A stretch of 35,261 bases of DNA, from positions 1 to 35,261 of IMG/VR virus record IMGVR_UViG_3300046003_005507; one strand, written 5' to 3'. Both the position numbers and the translations under genes were made by a program. This DNA comes from a virus. This document shows, piece by piece, positions 23,460-30,253 of this stretch (its first letter is position 1; each line of letters opens with the position of its first letter). The notes under the pieces are model-generated. The model saw nothing but the letters and a program-made list of their open reading frames with translations, was not told the origin of the DNA and searched no databases.

Positions 23460-24149
23460 ATGGGTAAAACATTATTTGTCAGTGATTTTGATGATACATT
23501 GGCACAAACCGATTCCAAAATTTTTCTTACCCGCAGCGGGAAACGAATTGAAATGGACCCTGCGGCATTTGCCGTATACGATGAGCAACCAGGCGATAAA
23601 TTTGATTTCTCAGAATTTGATAAATTAATTAATCCAAAACCAATTCAACGGTTCGTCAAATTATTAAAACAAGCAATTGGTCGAGCAGATAAAATTGCAG
23701 TATTAACTGCCCGAGGTCATACTCGTCCCGTCGCACAATTTTTAAAGATGTACGGAATTACGTCTGGGGTATCTATTGCAGCACTGGGAGATGCAAACCC
23801 AGAAAAGAAGGCGGCATATATTAGAAAGCATATGAAAGATGGATATGATAGAGTTGCCTTTATTGATGATTCTCCAAAAAATGTACAAGCAGTAAAAGCA
23901 TTGAGAGCAGAGTTTCCCGATGCAAAGATACTAGTACATCAAGCAAAAGAACATCCTGCACCAGATACTCCATCACCCACGCCGTCTACTCCAACGGCAT
24001 CAAAACCAGCAGCAGAAGACGACAGTGAAATTGCAAAACAAGCACAGCAAATGGGATTAGATTATTTAGGATTTGGTCGGTATGGTAAGAATAAGAAAGT
24101 AACACACACATCACAAAATGGACGATTAGTTCCAAAACAAAACAGTTAA
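23460..24149 (+). CDS. HAD-superfamily phosphatase with C-terminal FGRYGK module
   Basis: HAD motifs are complete in this 229-residue protein: motif I DFDDT with D9 and D11, motif II LTARG (82-86), a motif III lysine around 116-117 (NPEKKA) and motif IV FIDDSPKN (135-141). This arrangement is found in small phosphatases, including 5'- or 3'-nucleotide and polynucleotide phosphatases; the substrate cannot be deduced. After a Pro/Thr/Ala linker (166-185) the C-terminus has AKQAQQMGLDYLGFGRYGK and KVTHTSQNGRLVP, the module also found at 21765. It is encoded in the head block between protease and bS21 genes, an unexpected place for a metabolic enzyme, which suggests it travels with the module. 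No strong ribosome site precedes it. Confidence 0.85.
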   Translation: MGKTLFVSDFDDTLAQTDSKIFLTRSGKRIEMDPAAFAVYDEQPGDKFDFSEFDKLINPKPIQRFVKLLKQAIGRADKIAVLTARGHTRPVAQFLKMYGITSGVSIAALGDANPEKKAAYIRKHMKDGYDRVAFIDDSPKNVQAVKALRAEFPDAKILVHQAKEHPAPDTPSPTPSTPTASKPAAEDDSEIAKQAQQMGLDYLGFGRYGKNKKVTHTSQNGRLVPKQNS

Positions 24150-24159
24150 TGGAGGCAGT

Positions 24160-24375
24160 ATGGAAGTTATTGTAAAGGACGGTAAGGACGAACTCAGCAA
24201 ATCATTAAAAGTATTTACCAAGATGGTGAAGAAATCAGAACTATTGCAGGAACTTCGTAATAGAGAACATTATCTAAAGCCATCAAAAAAGAAAATATTC
24301 AAACGTCAAGAAGCATTTCGTCGTAAAAAGCGTGAAGAAAAACGAATTGCACGACAAAAACAATACGATAATTAA
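24160..24375 (+). CDS. rpsU: Phage-encoded ribosomal protein bS21 homologue
   Basis: The 71-residue basic protein has the full bS21 plan: a short strand MEVIVKDG, a helix SLKVFTKMVKKSELLQELR, the hallmark RNREHYLKPS (compare bacterial RR-EFYEKP) and a C-terminal basic helix with KRQEAFRRKKREEKR. bS21 sits on the 30S platform near the anti-Shine-Dalgarno sequence and affects initiation. Phage bS21 genes are known in Pelagibacter phage HTVC008M and in huge phages, and have been linked to late phage gene expression. Here it has the canonical GGAGG site (24151-24155) and lies just before the scaffold and capsid unit. It could replace host bS21 and favour late phage messages; that role is inferred. 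Confidence 0.88.
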   Translation: MEVIVKDGKDELSKSLKVFTKMVKKSELLQELRNREHYLKPSKKKIFKRQEAFRRKKREEKRIARQKQYDN

Positions 24376-24395
24376 CGTTTTACAAATTAATCATA

Positions 24396-24403
24396 TATTT
24401 ATA
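24396..24403 (+). promoter_or_regulatory. Putative late promoter box TATTTATA before scaffold and capsid genes
   Basis: The box lies 96 bases before the scaffold start, much farther than the roughly 28 bases at other genes, leaving a long untranslated leader that contains two hairpins. It would drive scaffold and major capsid protein together, up to the terminator at 27351. Confidence 0.55.
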
Positions 24404-24415
24404 GTATAGTGAAAA

Positions 24416-24473
24416 CACTAATCGTTAATATTAGTGGGAAATTTAATATTCAATAACAGATAAAATATCTGTT
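24416..24473 (+). promoter_or_regulatory. Two hairpins in the leader of the scaffold-capsid transcript
   Basis: The first stem pairs CACTAAT (24416-24422) with ATTAGTG (24430-24436) around a seven-base loop. The second pairs AACAGATA (24455-24462) with TATCTGTT (24466-24473) around AAA and is followed by TTATT. Both are perfect. They precede the AGGAG ribosome site (24485-24489) without covering it. They could stabilise or process the abundant late mRNA, or act as a weak terminator or attenuator; the low GC of the stems argues against strong termination. Confidence 0.5.
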
Positions 24474-24498
24474 TTATTCCTTTCAGGAGTTTAATTTT

Positions 24499-25722
24499 AT
24501 GACGCAAATTACTAACAAGCTTTTAAAACAAGCTATTGCGGATGCCGAAGCAGTTCGTGAAACTGCCGTAGCAAATGCAAAATTGGTTTTAGAAGAAGCA
24601 ATCACCCCACAGATTCGTGATATGATTTCACGGCGTCTTCGTGTCGAAGCTGAAATGGCCGATGATGAAGATGAAGGCAAAGAAAGTGCAAAGCCAGACT
24701 TTCTTGATGCGGACAAGGACGGTGATACCAAAGAGCCGATGAAACAGGCCGTTGCAACAAAGGCTGGTGGCGAGATGAAGAAAGAAGCAACATCAGAAAC
24801 ACCGTGGCAGGATGGTGAAAAGGTTGGCGGTGGAAAAGAGTTTCCCGCCGATACATCAGCAATTGGTTCATCGGATAACAAGGAACCATCGGCCGATGCG
24901 TTCGACGCATCAGATATCGGTACGGGTCCAGAAGCAAGTACAGATAGTTCAACGGATTGGTACGATGATTGGTCAGAAAGTGATTTTGACCTCGACGAAG
25001 TAATTCGTGAACTAGAAGAAGATATTGCAGCACTTTCACACAAGGATATGGACTCCGAAAAGGGTGAATATCCAGAAGGTGAACCAGCCGGCGAAGAAGG
25101 ATCAGAAGTACCTTCGGATTCGTCTGAAATTGGTAAAGGTTCCATGAAGGAAACTGAATCCGCCATGGATACCGGCAAGTATGCTAACGCCGAGTTGAAG
25201 ATGGATGGATCGCATATGAATGCAGAAGAAGATGATGAAGAAATTGATCTTGAAGAAATTCTTGCAGAACTTGAAGCCGACGATGCAGAAATGGGCGATG
25301 AAAAAGTTGCTCACGATGCAAAAACGGCAATGGCTGATAAACTTGCGAGACTCAAGGGCGAAATGGCTCAATATCGAGCGGCAGTTAATACGCTTCGTGA
25401 GCGTTTACAAGAAGTTAACTTACTTAATGCAAAGTTACTCTTCACCAACAAAATGTTCCATAAAAATAGTTTAACCAACGAACAGAAAGTTCGCATTGTT
25501 GAATCATTCGACCGTGCAATGACCGTTCGTGAAGTTAAGATTGTTTATACGACATTAGTTGAAAATCTTTCCGCAGCAGTGAAGACGTTCAACGCATCAC
25601 GTAAGAAAGTTGTTACTGAAGGACTTGCCTCTAAGGCAGTTCCCAGTACTGCTCCAAAGTCGCAAGTTATCGTGGAAAACACGGTAGCAAAAAGATTACA
25701 AGAACTTGCAGGAATCATTTAA
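24499..25722 (+). CDS. gp22: Prohead core scaffold protein (gp22-like)
   Basis: The 407-residue protein is very acidic, with long Asp/Glu/Ser/Ala tracts from about residue 50 to 290, as expected for a scaffold removed by proteolysis. The N-terminus (MTQITNKLLKQAIADAEAV) and the C-terminal third, with a coiled coil (LKGEMAQYRAAVNTLRERL), NLLNAKLLFTNKMFHKNSL and VRIVESFDRAMTVREVK, match the conserved end of T4-like gp22. It directly precedes the major capsid gene, as gene 22 does in T4. It should form the prohead core on which gp23 assembles and be degraded by the gp21 protease. Compared with T4 gp22 (about 270 residues), the acidic middle is greatly expanded. Confidence 0.93.
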   Translation: MTQITNKLLKQAIADAEAVRETAVANAKLVLEEAITPQIRDMISRRLRVEAEMADDEDEGKESAKPDFLDADKDGDTKEPMKQAVATKAGGEMKKEATSETPWQDGEKVGGGKEFPADTSAIGSSDNKEPSADAFDASDIGTGPEASTDSSTDWYDDWSESDFDLDEVIRELEEDIAALSHKDMDSEKGEYPEGEPAGEEGSEVPSDSSEIGKGSMKETESAMDTGKYANAELKMDGSHMNAEEDDEEIDLEEILAELEADDAEMGDEKVAHDAKTAMADKLARLKGEMAQYRAAVNTLRERLQEVNLLNAKLLFTNKMFHKNSLTNEQKVRIVESFDRAMTVREVKIVYTTLVENLSAAVKTFNASRKKVVTEGLASKAVPSTAPKSQVIVENTVAKRLQELAGII

Positions 25723-25742
25723 TTTTTAAGGAGATATAAATT

Positions 25743-27323
25743 ATGTCAGATGTATCAGAATTTATCAACGAAGCGGGTAGTGCACACAAGCACGTTATCG
25801 AACAAACCCGTAAATTAGCAGGTAAGTGGGAAGGTTCAGGCCTCCTAGAAGGATTGAAGGGCTATGAAAAGCAGGCTATGTCCGTGATGCTTGAAAACCA
25901 AGCAACACAGCTTCTCTCGGAAAACAGTAAGACGAACTCAGCTGGAACCAGTGGTGAAAACTGGGCCGGTGTTGCACTTCCCTTAGTCCGCAAGGTCTTT
26001 GGTTCAATTGCCGCAAAGAACTTCGTGTCTGTACAACCAATGAACCTTCCAGCAGGACTTGTGTTCTACATGGACTTCAAGTATGGTTCAACGTCAAATG
26101 GTCAAACGTCAGGACAATCACTTTATGGCACCGCGGCATCGTCAACGTTCGGTGGATTTGGTAACACGAACACGGGTGGTTTATATGGCGCAGGTCGTTT
26201 TGGTTATTCATTGAATGATCAAATTACATCGTCATTAGCAATTGTACCAGCATCTGCATCATTTTCCGATGTAAATTACAATCAAGATTACGTAGCAACA
26301 GGAAGTCTAAGTAAATATACGGTTGCTGGAACAGCATTACCAAGTGCTGATTTCTTAGCAGTTCGCTCATTTGCTTTAAGTGGATCAGTAATTGATTTTG
26401 GGGCATTACTATTACCAGAATTTACCAAGTATGATGGCACTAATGTGACATTCATTGTTAGTTCAGCGGTAGGAGTATCGAAGACACTTAACAGTGTTAC
26501 ATTCACAAAGGCACCTGTCGATACAGCACGTGGCGATTTCGAAGATCGTGACGGTTCAACAAACCTTAACATTCCAGAAATTGATTTGGAACTCAAGAGT
26601 GAAACCATTGTTGCCAAGACACGTAAGTTGAAGGCAGTATGGTCACCAGAACTTGCACAAGACTTGAACGCATATCATTCAGTAGACGCTGAAGCAGAAC
26701 TCACCAGTATGTTAAGTGACTATGTTGCAATGGAAATTGATCTTGAAATTCTTGATATGTTAATTGGCGCTGCACCATCAACCACAACGGAATTCTGGTC
26801 AGCAGAAATTGGTTCAGTCTGGAACGGCAGTGCATTTGCCGCCAGTAGCTTTACGGGTACGGCATGGACAAACATGACCTGGTTCCAAACACTTGGTCAG
26901 AAGATGCAAAAGGTTAGTAACAAGATTCATCAGCTCACGATGCGTGGCGGTGCTAACTTTGCAGTGGTGTCACCAACGGTGGCAACAATTCTTGAAACCA
27001 TCCCTGGCTTTGCAGCCGGAACCGATGGCGACAAGATGGAATTTGCAGCCGGTGTCACGAAGATTGGTAACTTCCAGAACCGCTTCACCATATACAAGAA
27101 CCCATACATGACAGAAAACGTGATGTTAATGGGCTTCCGTGGTAACCAATTCTTGGAAACGGGTGCAGTGTACGCACCATACATTCCATTGATCATGACG
27201 CCACTTGTGTACGATCCAAACAATTTCACACCTCGTCGTGGCGTGATGACGCGTTACGCGAAGAAAGTGGTCAGACCCGAATTTTTTGGAAAAATCTACA
27301 TCGACAAGCTCAACCTCGTCTAA
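25743..27323 (+). CDS. gp23: Major capsid protein precursor (gp23-like)
   Basis: The 526-residue protein has the gp23 landmarks: VQPMNLPAGLVFYMDFKYG, the KTRKLKAVWSPELAQDLNAYHS segment with DAEAELTSMLSDYVAMEI, GGANFAVVSP, YKNPYM and the C-terminal RYAKKVVRPEFFGKIYIDKL. It forms hexamers of an HK97-like capsid shell after prohead proteolysis. A possible gp21 cleavage site is LLSE at 57-60, followed by NSKTNS, close to where T4 gp23 is cut (after residue 65). An AAGGAG site (25728-25733) supports the start. A variable Gly/Ser/Thr-rich insertion around 120-220 may be a surface domain. Codon choice looks more GC-rich and regular than in neighbours, as expected for a highly expressed gene. Confidence 0.97.
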   Translation: MSDVSEFINEAGSAHKHVIEQTRKLAGKWEGSGLLEGLKGYEKQAMSVMLENQATQLLSENSKTNSAGTSGENWAGVALPLVRKVFGSIAAKNFVSVQPMNLPAGLVFYMDFKYGSTSNGQTSGQSLYGTAASSTFGGFGNTNTGGLYGAGRFGYSLNDQITSSLAIVPASASFSDVNYNQDYVATGSLSKYTVAGTALPSADFLAVRSFALSGSVIDFGALLLPEFTKYDGTNVTFIVSSAVGVSKTLNSVTFTKAPVDTARGDFEDRDGSTNLNIPEIDLELKSETIVAKTRKLKAVWSPELAQDLNAYHSVDAEAELTSMLSDYVAMEIDLEILDMLIGAAPSTTTEFWSAEIGSVWNGSAFAASSFTGTAWTNMTWFQTLGQKMQKVSNKIHQLTMRGGANFAVVSPTVATILETIPGFAAGTDGDKMEFAAGVTKIGNFQNRFTIYKNPYMTENVMLMGFRGNQFLETGAVYAPYIPLIMTPLVYDPNNFTPRRGVMTRYAKKVVRPEFFGKIYIDKLNLV

Positions 27324-27350
27324 TAGATTTTGTAACACGATTAATAAATT

Positions 27351-27377
27351 GGGTGACCTTCGGGTCACCCTTTTTAT
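27351..27377 (+). terminator. Intrinsic terminator with UUCG tetraloop after the capsid gene
   Basis: A perfect eight-base stem, GGGTGACC (27351-27358) and GGTCACCC (27363-27370), closes a TTCG loop and is followed by TTTTTATT. The C(UUCG)G tetraloop is exceptionally stable and common in phage T4 terminators. It lies 28 bases after the major capsid stop and before a new promoter box, marking a clear end of the scaffold-capsid unit. Confidence 0.95.
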
Positions 27378-27411
27378 TGTCATAAAGTTATGGTTATATA
27401 AACTATTTTGA

Positions 27412-27419
27412 TATTTATA
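27412..27419 (+). promoter_or_regulatory. Putative late promoter box TATTTATA before the neck genes
   Basis: The octamer, in the context GATATTTATAGTATA, ends 27 bases before the ATG at 27446. It lies just behind the intrinsic terminator, so the neck genes must be transcribed from a new start, which strengthens the promoter reading here more than anywhere else in the window. Confidence 0.65.
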
Positions 27420-27445
27420 GTATATGACTCTAATAGAGGGCTTGT

Positions 27446-28612
27446 ATGCAGAATCGTGAACCAATTATTTTTGAAGAAGCGCCAATCAATCCATATAACC
27501 TAACGGCATTTGGTTTTTATGATAGTGACGCAGAGTTTCAAACGGAAGCCCCTCGGGTTGCATCATTTGTGGCAAGGCGGCTGGGTTATCCTGTCGTGGA
27601 TGTGGAGCTTACCCATAGACAAATGTATACGTGTCTAGAAGAAGCCATTACCACGTATAGCAATCAAGTTAATCAATTCAATGCCCGTGAACACATGCTA
27701 TCATTACAAGGCATGAGCACGTCCACGAATATTACCCAGCGAAATATTCTATCCACGCCACTTCCACAATTGGTGAAATTGTCCGCACAATACGGCATGG
27801 AAGCAGAAAGTGGTGGTAATGTCACAGTAAAGAAAGGTTTTATTACTGCCTCTGCCTATCAACAATCCTATGATCTTAAAACGCTGTGGGCAGATTCAAA
27901 AGAAAGTGGATCGGCAATTGAAATTCGTCGCATTTATCATCAGATGCCACCAGCAATTGCACGATATTACGATCCATTTGCCACAACGGGTCTTGGATTA
28001 ACCAATCTCATGAGTGAGTTTGGATTTGATGGATTTTCTCCACCGGTCACCTTCGTAATGATGCCTGCCTTTGAAGATTTATTGCGTATTCAAGCAATTG
28101 AAATAAATGATATGATTCGTAAAAGTCAATATAGTTTCACGGTATCCAATAATATTGTACGTTTCACTCCAATCTTTACCGAAGCTACTGAAATATGGTT
28201 TGATTACATTGTTATCTCAGATAAACAAAGTGGAAACGCATTACTGCAATCGGGCTCAGAAAATAGTACAGTATCGGATTTATCTAATATTCCCTATGAT
28301 AACATTCAATACAAGAATATCAATAGTATTGGAAGAAACTGGGTATACCGATATACACTTGCATTAGCAAAAGAAGTATTGGGAAATATTCGTTCTAAGT
28401 ACGAAAATATTCCCATTCCTGATGCACAAATACGATTAGATGGTGATACACTTCGTAGAGAATCTGCTCAAGAAAAGGATAACCTAATCAAAGAAATTCA
28501 GGAAACCTTAGAACAAACAGGTCATCAAGCGCAAATGAAAAAACATATGGAAAATGCAGAAGCAATGCAAGCAATGTTCAAGTATGTTCCAGTACCTTTC
28601 TACGTTTTATAA
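27446..28612 (+). CDS. Probable neck / head-completion protein (gp13-like)
   Basis: The 388-residue protein begins a run of three closely spaced genes after the capsid terminator. It has ARRLGYPVVDVELTHRQMYT, a helical EEAITTYSNQVNQFN segment, IRRIYHQMPPAIARYYDP, and a C-terminal helix with ALAKEVLGNIRSKYENIPIPDAQIRLDGD. I associate this pattern, especially the LG-x-IR-x-KY and PIPDA-x-LDG end, with gp13-type neck proteins of marine T4-like phages. gp13 and gp14 form the collar that seals the head and joins the tail. It is longer than T4 gp13 (309 residues). Identification rests on recalled patterns plus gene order, so another connector protein is possible. Confidence 0.6.
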   Translation: MQNREPIIFEEAPINPYNLTAFGFYDSDAEFQTEAPRVASFVARRLGYPVVDVELTHRQMYTCLEEAITTYSNQVNQFNAREHMLSLQGMSTSTNITQRNILSTPLPQLVKLSAQYGMEAESGGNVTVKKGFITASAYQQSYDLKTLWADSKESGSAIEIRRIYHQMPPAIARYYDPFATTGLGLTNLMSEFGFDGFSPPVTFVMMPAFEDLLRIQAIEINDMIRKSQYSFTVSNNIVRFTPIFTEATEIWFDYIVISDKQSGNALLQSGSENSTVSDLSNIPYDNIQYKNINSIGRNWVYRYTLALAKEVLGNIRSKYENIPIPDAQIRLDGDTLRRESAQEKDNLIKEIQETLEQTGHQAQMKKHMENAEAMQAMFKYVPVPFYVL

Positions 28613-28615
28613 TAT

Positions 28616-29074
28616 ATGCCGCGATTTGTCACTGAACGCGACTTTCTATTCTTTCAACATATCAACCGAGAAGTTGTTGTTGATATCGTTGATGTAGAAG
28701 TCGTATTATATAAAATTATTCAAGATATTGCCAACGTGAATATTTACGGGGAATCTATTAGTAAGGCACGGTATCGTGGTATTAGTTTAAATGCATTAAT
28801 AAAATACCCCAAAGCGCAACCTGGGTCAGAAGGATTTGGTTATGATATCACACAACCTGGCGTAGAATTTAGATTTGTACGAAAATTACTACAAGATGTG
28901 AATGTATATCCAGAAGTCGGTGACATTATCAAATATAACGAAAGTTATTATGAAATTGATAATATTAACGAAACTCAACTAGTTGCGGCAAGACCTGAAT
29001 ATAATAATAACATCATTTGTGAAACGCATTTGACTCGTAAAAGCAGTGTTAATATTGAGGAAACCCACACATGA
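28616..29074 (+). CDS. Probable neck protein (gp14-like)
   Basis: The 152-residue product begins three bases after the previous stop and overlaps the next start by ATGA. It contains VLYKIIQDIANVNIYGES, VEFRFVRKLLQDVNVYPEVGDIIKYNESYYEIDNI, resembling the strand arrangement before and after the G-D-x-I-x-Y-N motif of cyanophage gp14 and similar head-tail joining proteins. It is shorter than T4 gp14 (256 residues). Its place between gp13- and gp15-like genes supports a neck role. The homology is weak by eye and the assignment is largely contextual. Confidence 0.55.
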   Translation: MPRFVTERDFLFFQHINREVVVDIVDVEVVLYKIIQDIANVNIYGESISKARYRGISLNALIKYPKAQPGSEGFGYDITQPGVEFRFVRKLLQDVNVYPEVGDIIKYNESYYEIDNINETQLVAARPEYNNNIICETHLTRKSSVNIEETHT

Positions 29075-29859
29075 GTACGCCTATATTCGACAGAAATCGT
29101 ATTACAATGCCAACACGATATAACCGTGGTATGGATAACAAAAATGTCACAGGCGTCAGCTCACCCGTGTCTGTGGGGTTATATACGGTGGACAACGCTA
29201 TCTTAAAATATTTACAGACAAAGATTAAACCCTTACTTATGCAGGATGGCAAACAAATTCAAATTCCCGTTATTTACGGTAATCCAGAACGGTGGAAAAG
29301 TGCGCAACAAGATGGGAATATTCGTGATAAGAATGGAAAAATTCTATTGCCAATTATTATGATAAAACGCACGACTATGAAACGAAATCAAATAGCATCT
29401 CCCGTAAACAAGTACCAACAATATACGTTTCGGGCAGGGTGGAATTCTAGAAATATTTACGATAGATTTACCGCACAAAATGGCATTGTTCCAAGTCAAA
29501 TTTATCATACCACGATGATTCCCGATTATTATGATTTTGTGTATGAGGCAATAATTTGGACGGAATATATGGAACAAATGAATGGGGTTGTTGAAAATAT
29601 TTCGTTTGAAAGTGATGAATATTGGGGTGAAACAAACAATTATAAGTTTGTCACCAAGATTTCTCAATTTGAACAATTAACAGATCTTCCCACAACGAAT
29701 GATCGACTTGTGCGTAATAAATTTTCGATTGATGTAAAGGCATATATACTTCCACAAAGTGCATTGGACAAAAACAGTAATAGAGTAGCAACAACTCAAT
29801 TACAATATTCTCCAAAAAAAGTGGTATTTGACACAGAAATTCTTACGAATACTATATAA
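29071..29859 (+). CDS. Probable tail sheath stabiliser/completion protein (gp15-like)
   Basis: The 262-residue product matches T4 gp15 in size (272). It contains IQIPVIYGNPERWKSAQ followed by LLPIIMIKRTTMKRN, then YDFVYEAIIWTEYMEQMNGVVENI and a beta-rich C-terminus with FSIDVKAYILP, a layout I associate with gp15-type proteins. gp15 caps the tail tube and sheath and provides the surface that binds the neck. The start overlaps the preceding stop (ATGA), indicating coupling with the gp14-like gene. The call is supported by sequence pattern, size and order, but not by a search. Confidence 0.6.
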   Translation: MSTPIFDRNRITMPTRYNRGMDNKNVTGVSSPVSVGLYTVDNAILKYLQTKIKPLLMQDGKQIQIPVIYGNPERWKSAQQDGNIRDKNGKILLPIIMIKRTTMKRNQIASPVNKYQQYTFRAGWNSRNIYDRFTAQNGIVPSQIYHTTMIPDYYDFVYEAIIWTEYMEQMNGVVENISFESDEYWGETNNYKFVTKISQFEQLTDLPTTNDRLVRNKFSIDVKAYILPQSALDKNSNRVATTQLQYSPKKVVFDTEILTNTI

Positions 29860-29884
29860 TAATAACTTTGGAAATAGTGAGTGA

Positions 29885-29892
29885 TATTTATT
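29885..29892 (+). promoter_or_regulatory. Weak promoter-like box TATTTATT in the gap before the sheath unit
   Basis: The 106-base gap from 29860 to 29965 contains TATTTATT, one base off the octamer, 74 bases before the ATG at 29966, and AT-rich sequence (ATATATGTATGATATATAA) nearer the gene. One of these may drive the 86-residue gene and sheath. I see no terminator or RNA gene here. Confidence 0.3.
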
Positions 29893-29965
29893 AATTAGAT
29901 TATATGAGTTTCGACACGAAATTATATATGTATGATATATAACCGTTTTATACAATGAGGCAGGT

Positions 29966-30226
29966 ATGAAAAAAGTTACTGAAACCGAGTTATTAGAAAT
30001 TCAGAAAATGCGGGAATCACTTCTTGAAATTGTTGTTTCGATTGGAGAACTAACGCTTAATAAATTTCTAGTACAAACACAGTTGGATAGTATTTCTACA
30101 GATATTAATGCGCAGCAATCTGCATTTATGGATTTTAAAGAAAAAGAAAGGGTTTTATTTGAGAAGTTGCAACAGACATATGGAACTGGTAACATAGATA
30201 TGGAAACCGGGGAAGTATCAGAATAA
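29966..30226 (+). CDS. Small coiled-coil protein upstream of the sheath, unknown
   Basis: The 86-residue product is a nearly continuous heptad-patterned helix (ELLEIQKMRESLLEIVVSIG onward) ending with YGTGNIDMETGEVSE, a short tail seen in similar small proteins of marine T4-like phages. It has no hydrophobic signal or catalytic motif. The gene lies 27 bases before sheath and is probably co-transcribed with it. It could be a tail-assembly chaperone or trimerising structural subunit; neither is demonstrated. The ATG at 29966 has a GAGGCAGG ribosome site. Confidence 0.75.
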   Translation: MKKVTETELLEIQKMRESLLEIVVSIGELTLNKFLVQTQLDSISTDINAQQSAFMDFKEKERVLFEKLQQTYGTGNIDMETGEVSE

Positions 30227-30253
30227 TACAACCCACACCTTGGAGAATAAGTA

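Noticed and set aside
29904-29942. 12-codon ORF (MSFDTKLYMYDI) in the gap before the coiled-coil gene
   Set aside because: No ribosome site or conserved features; an AT-rich chance frame.
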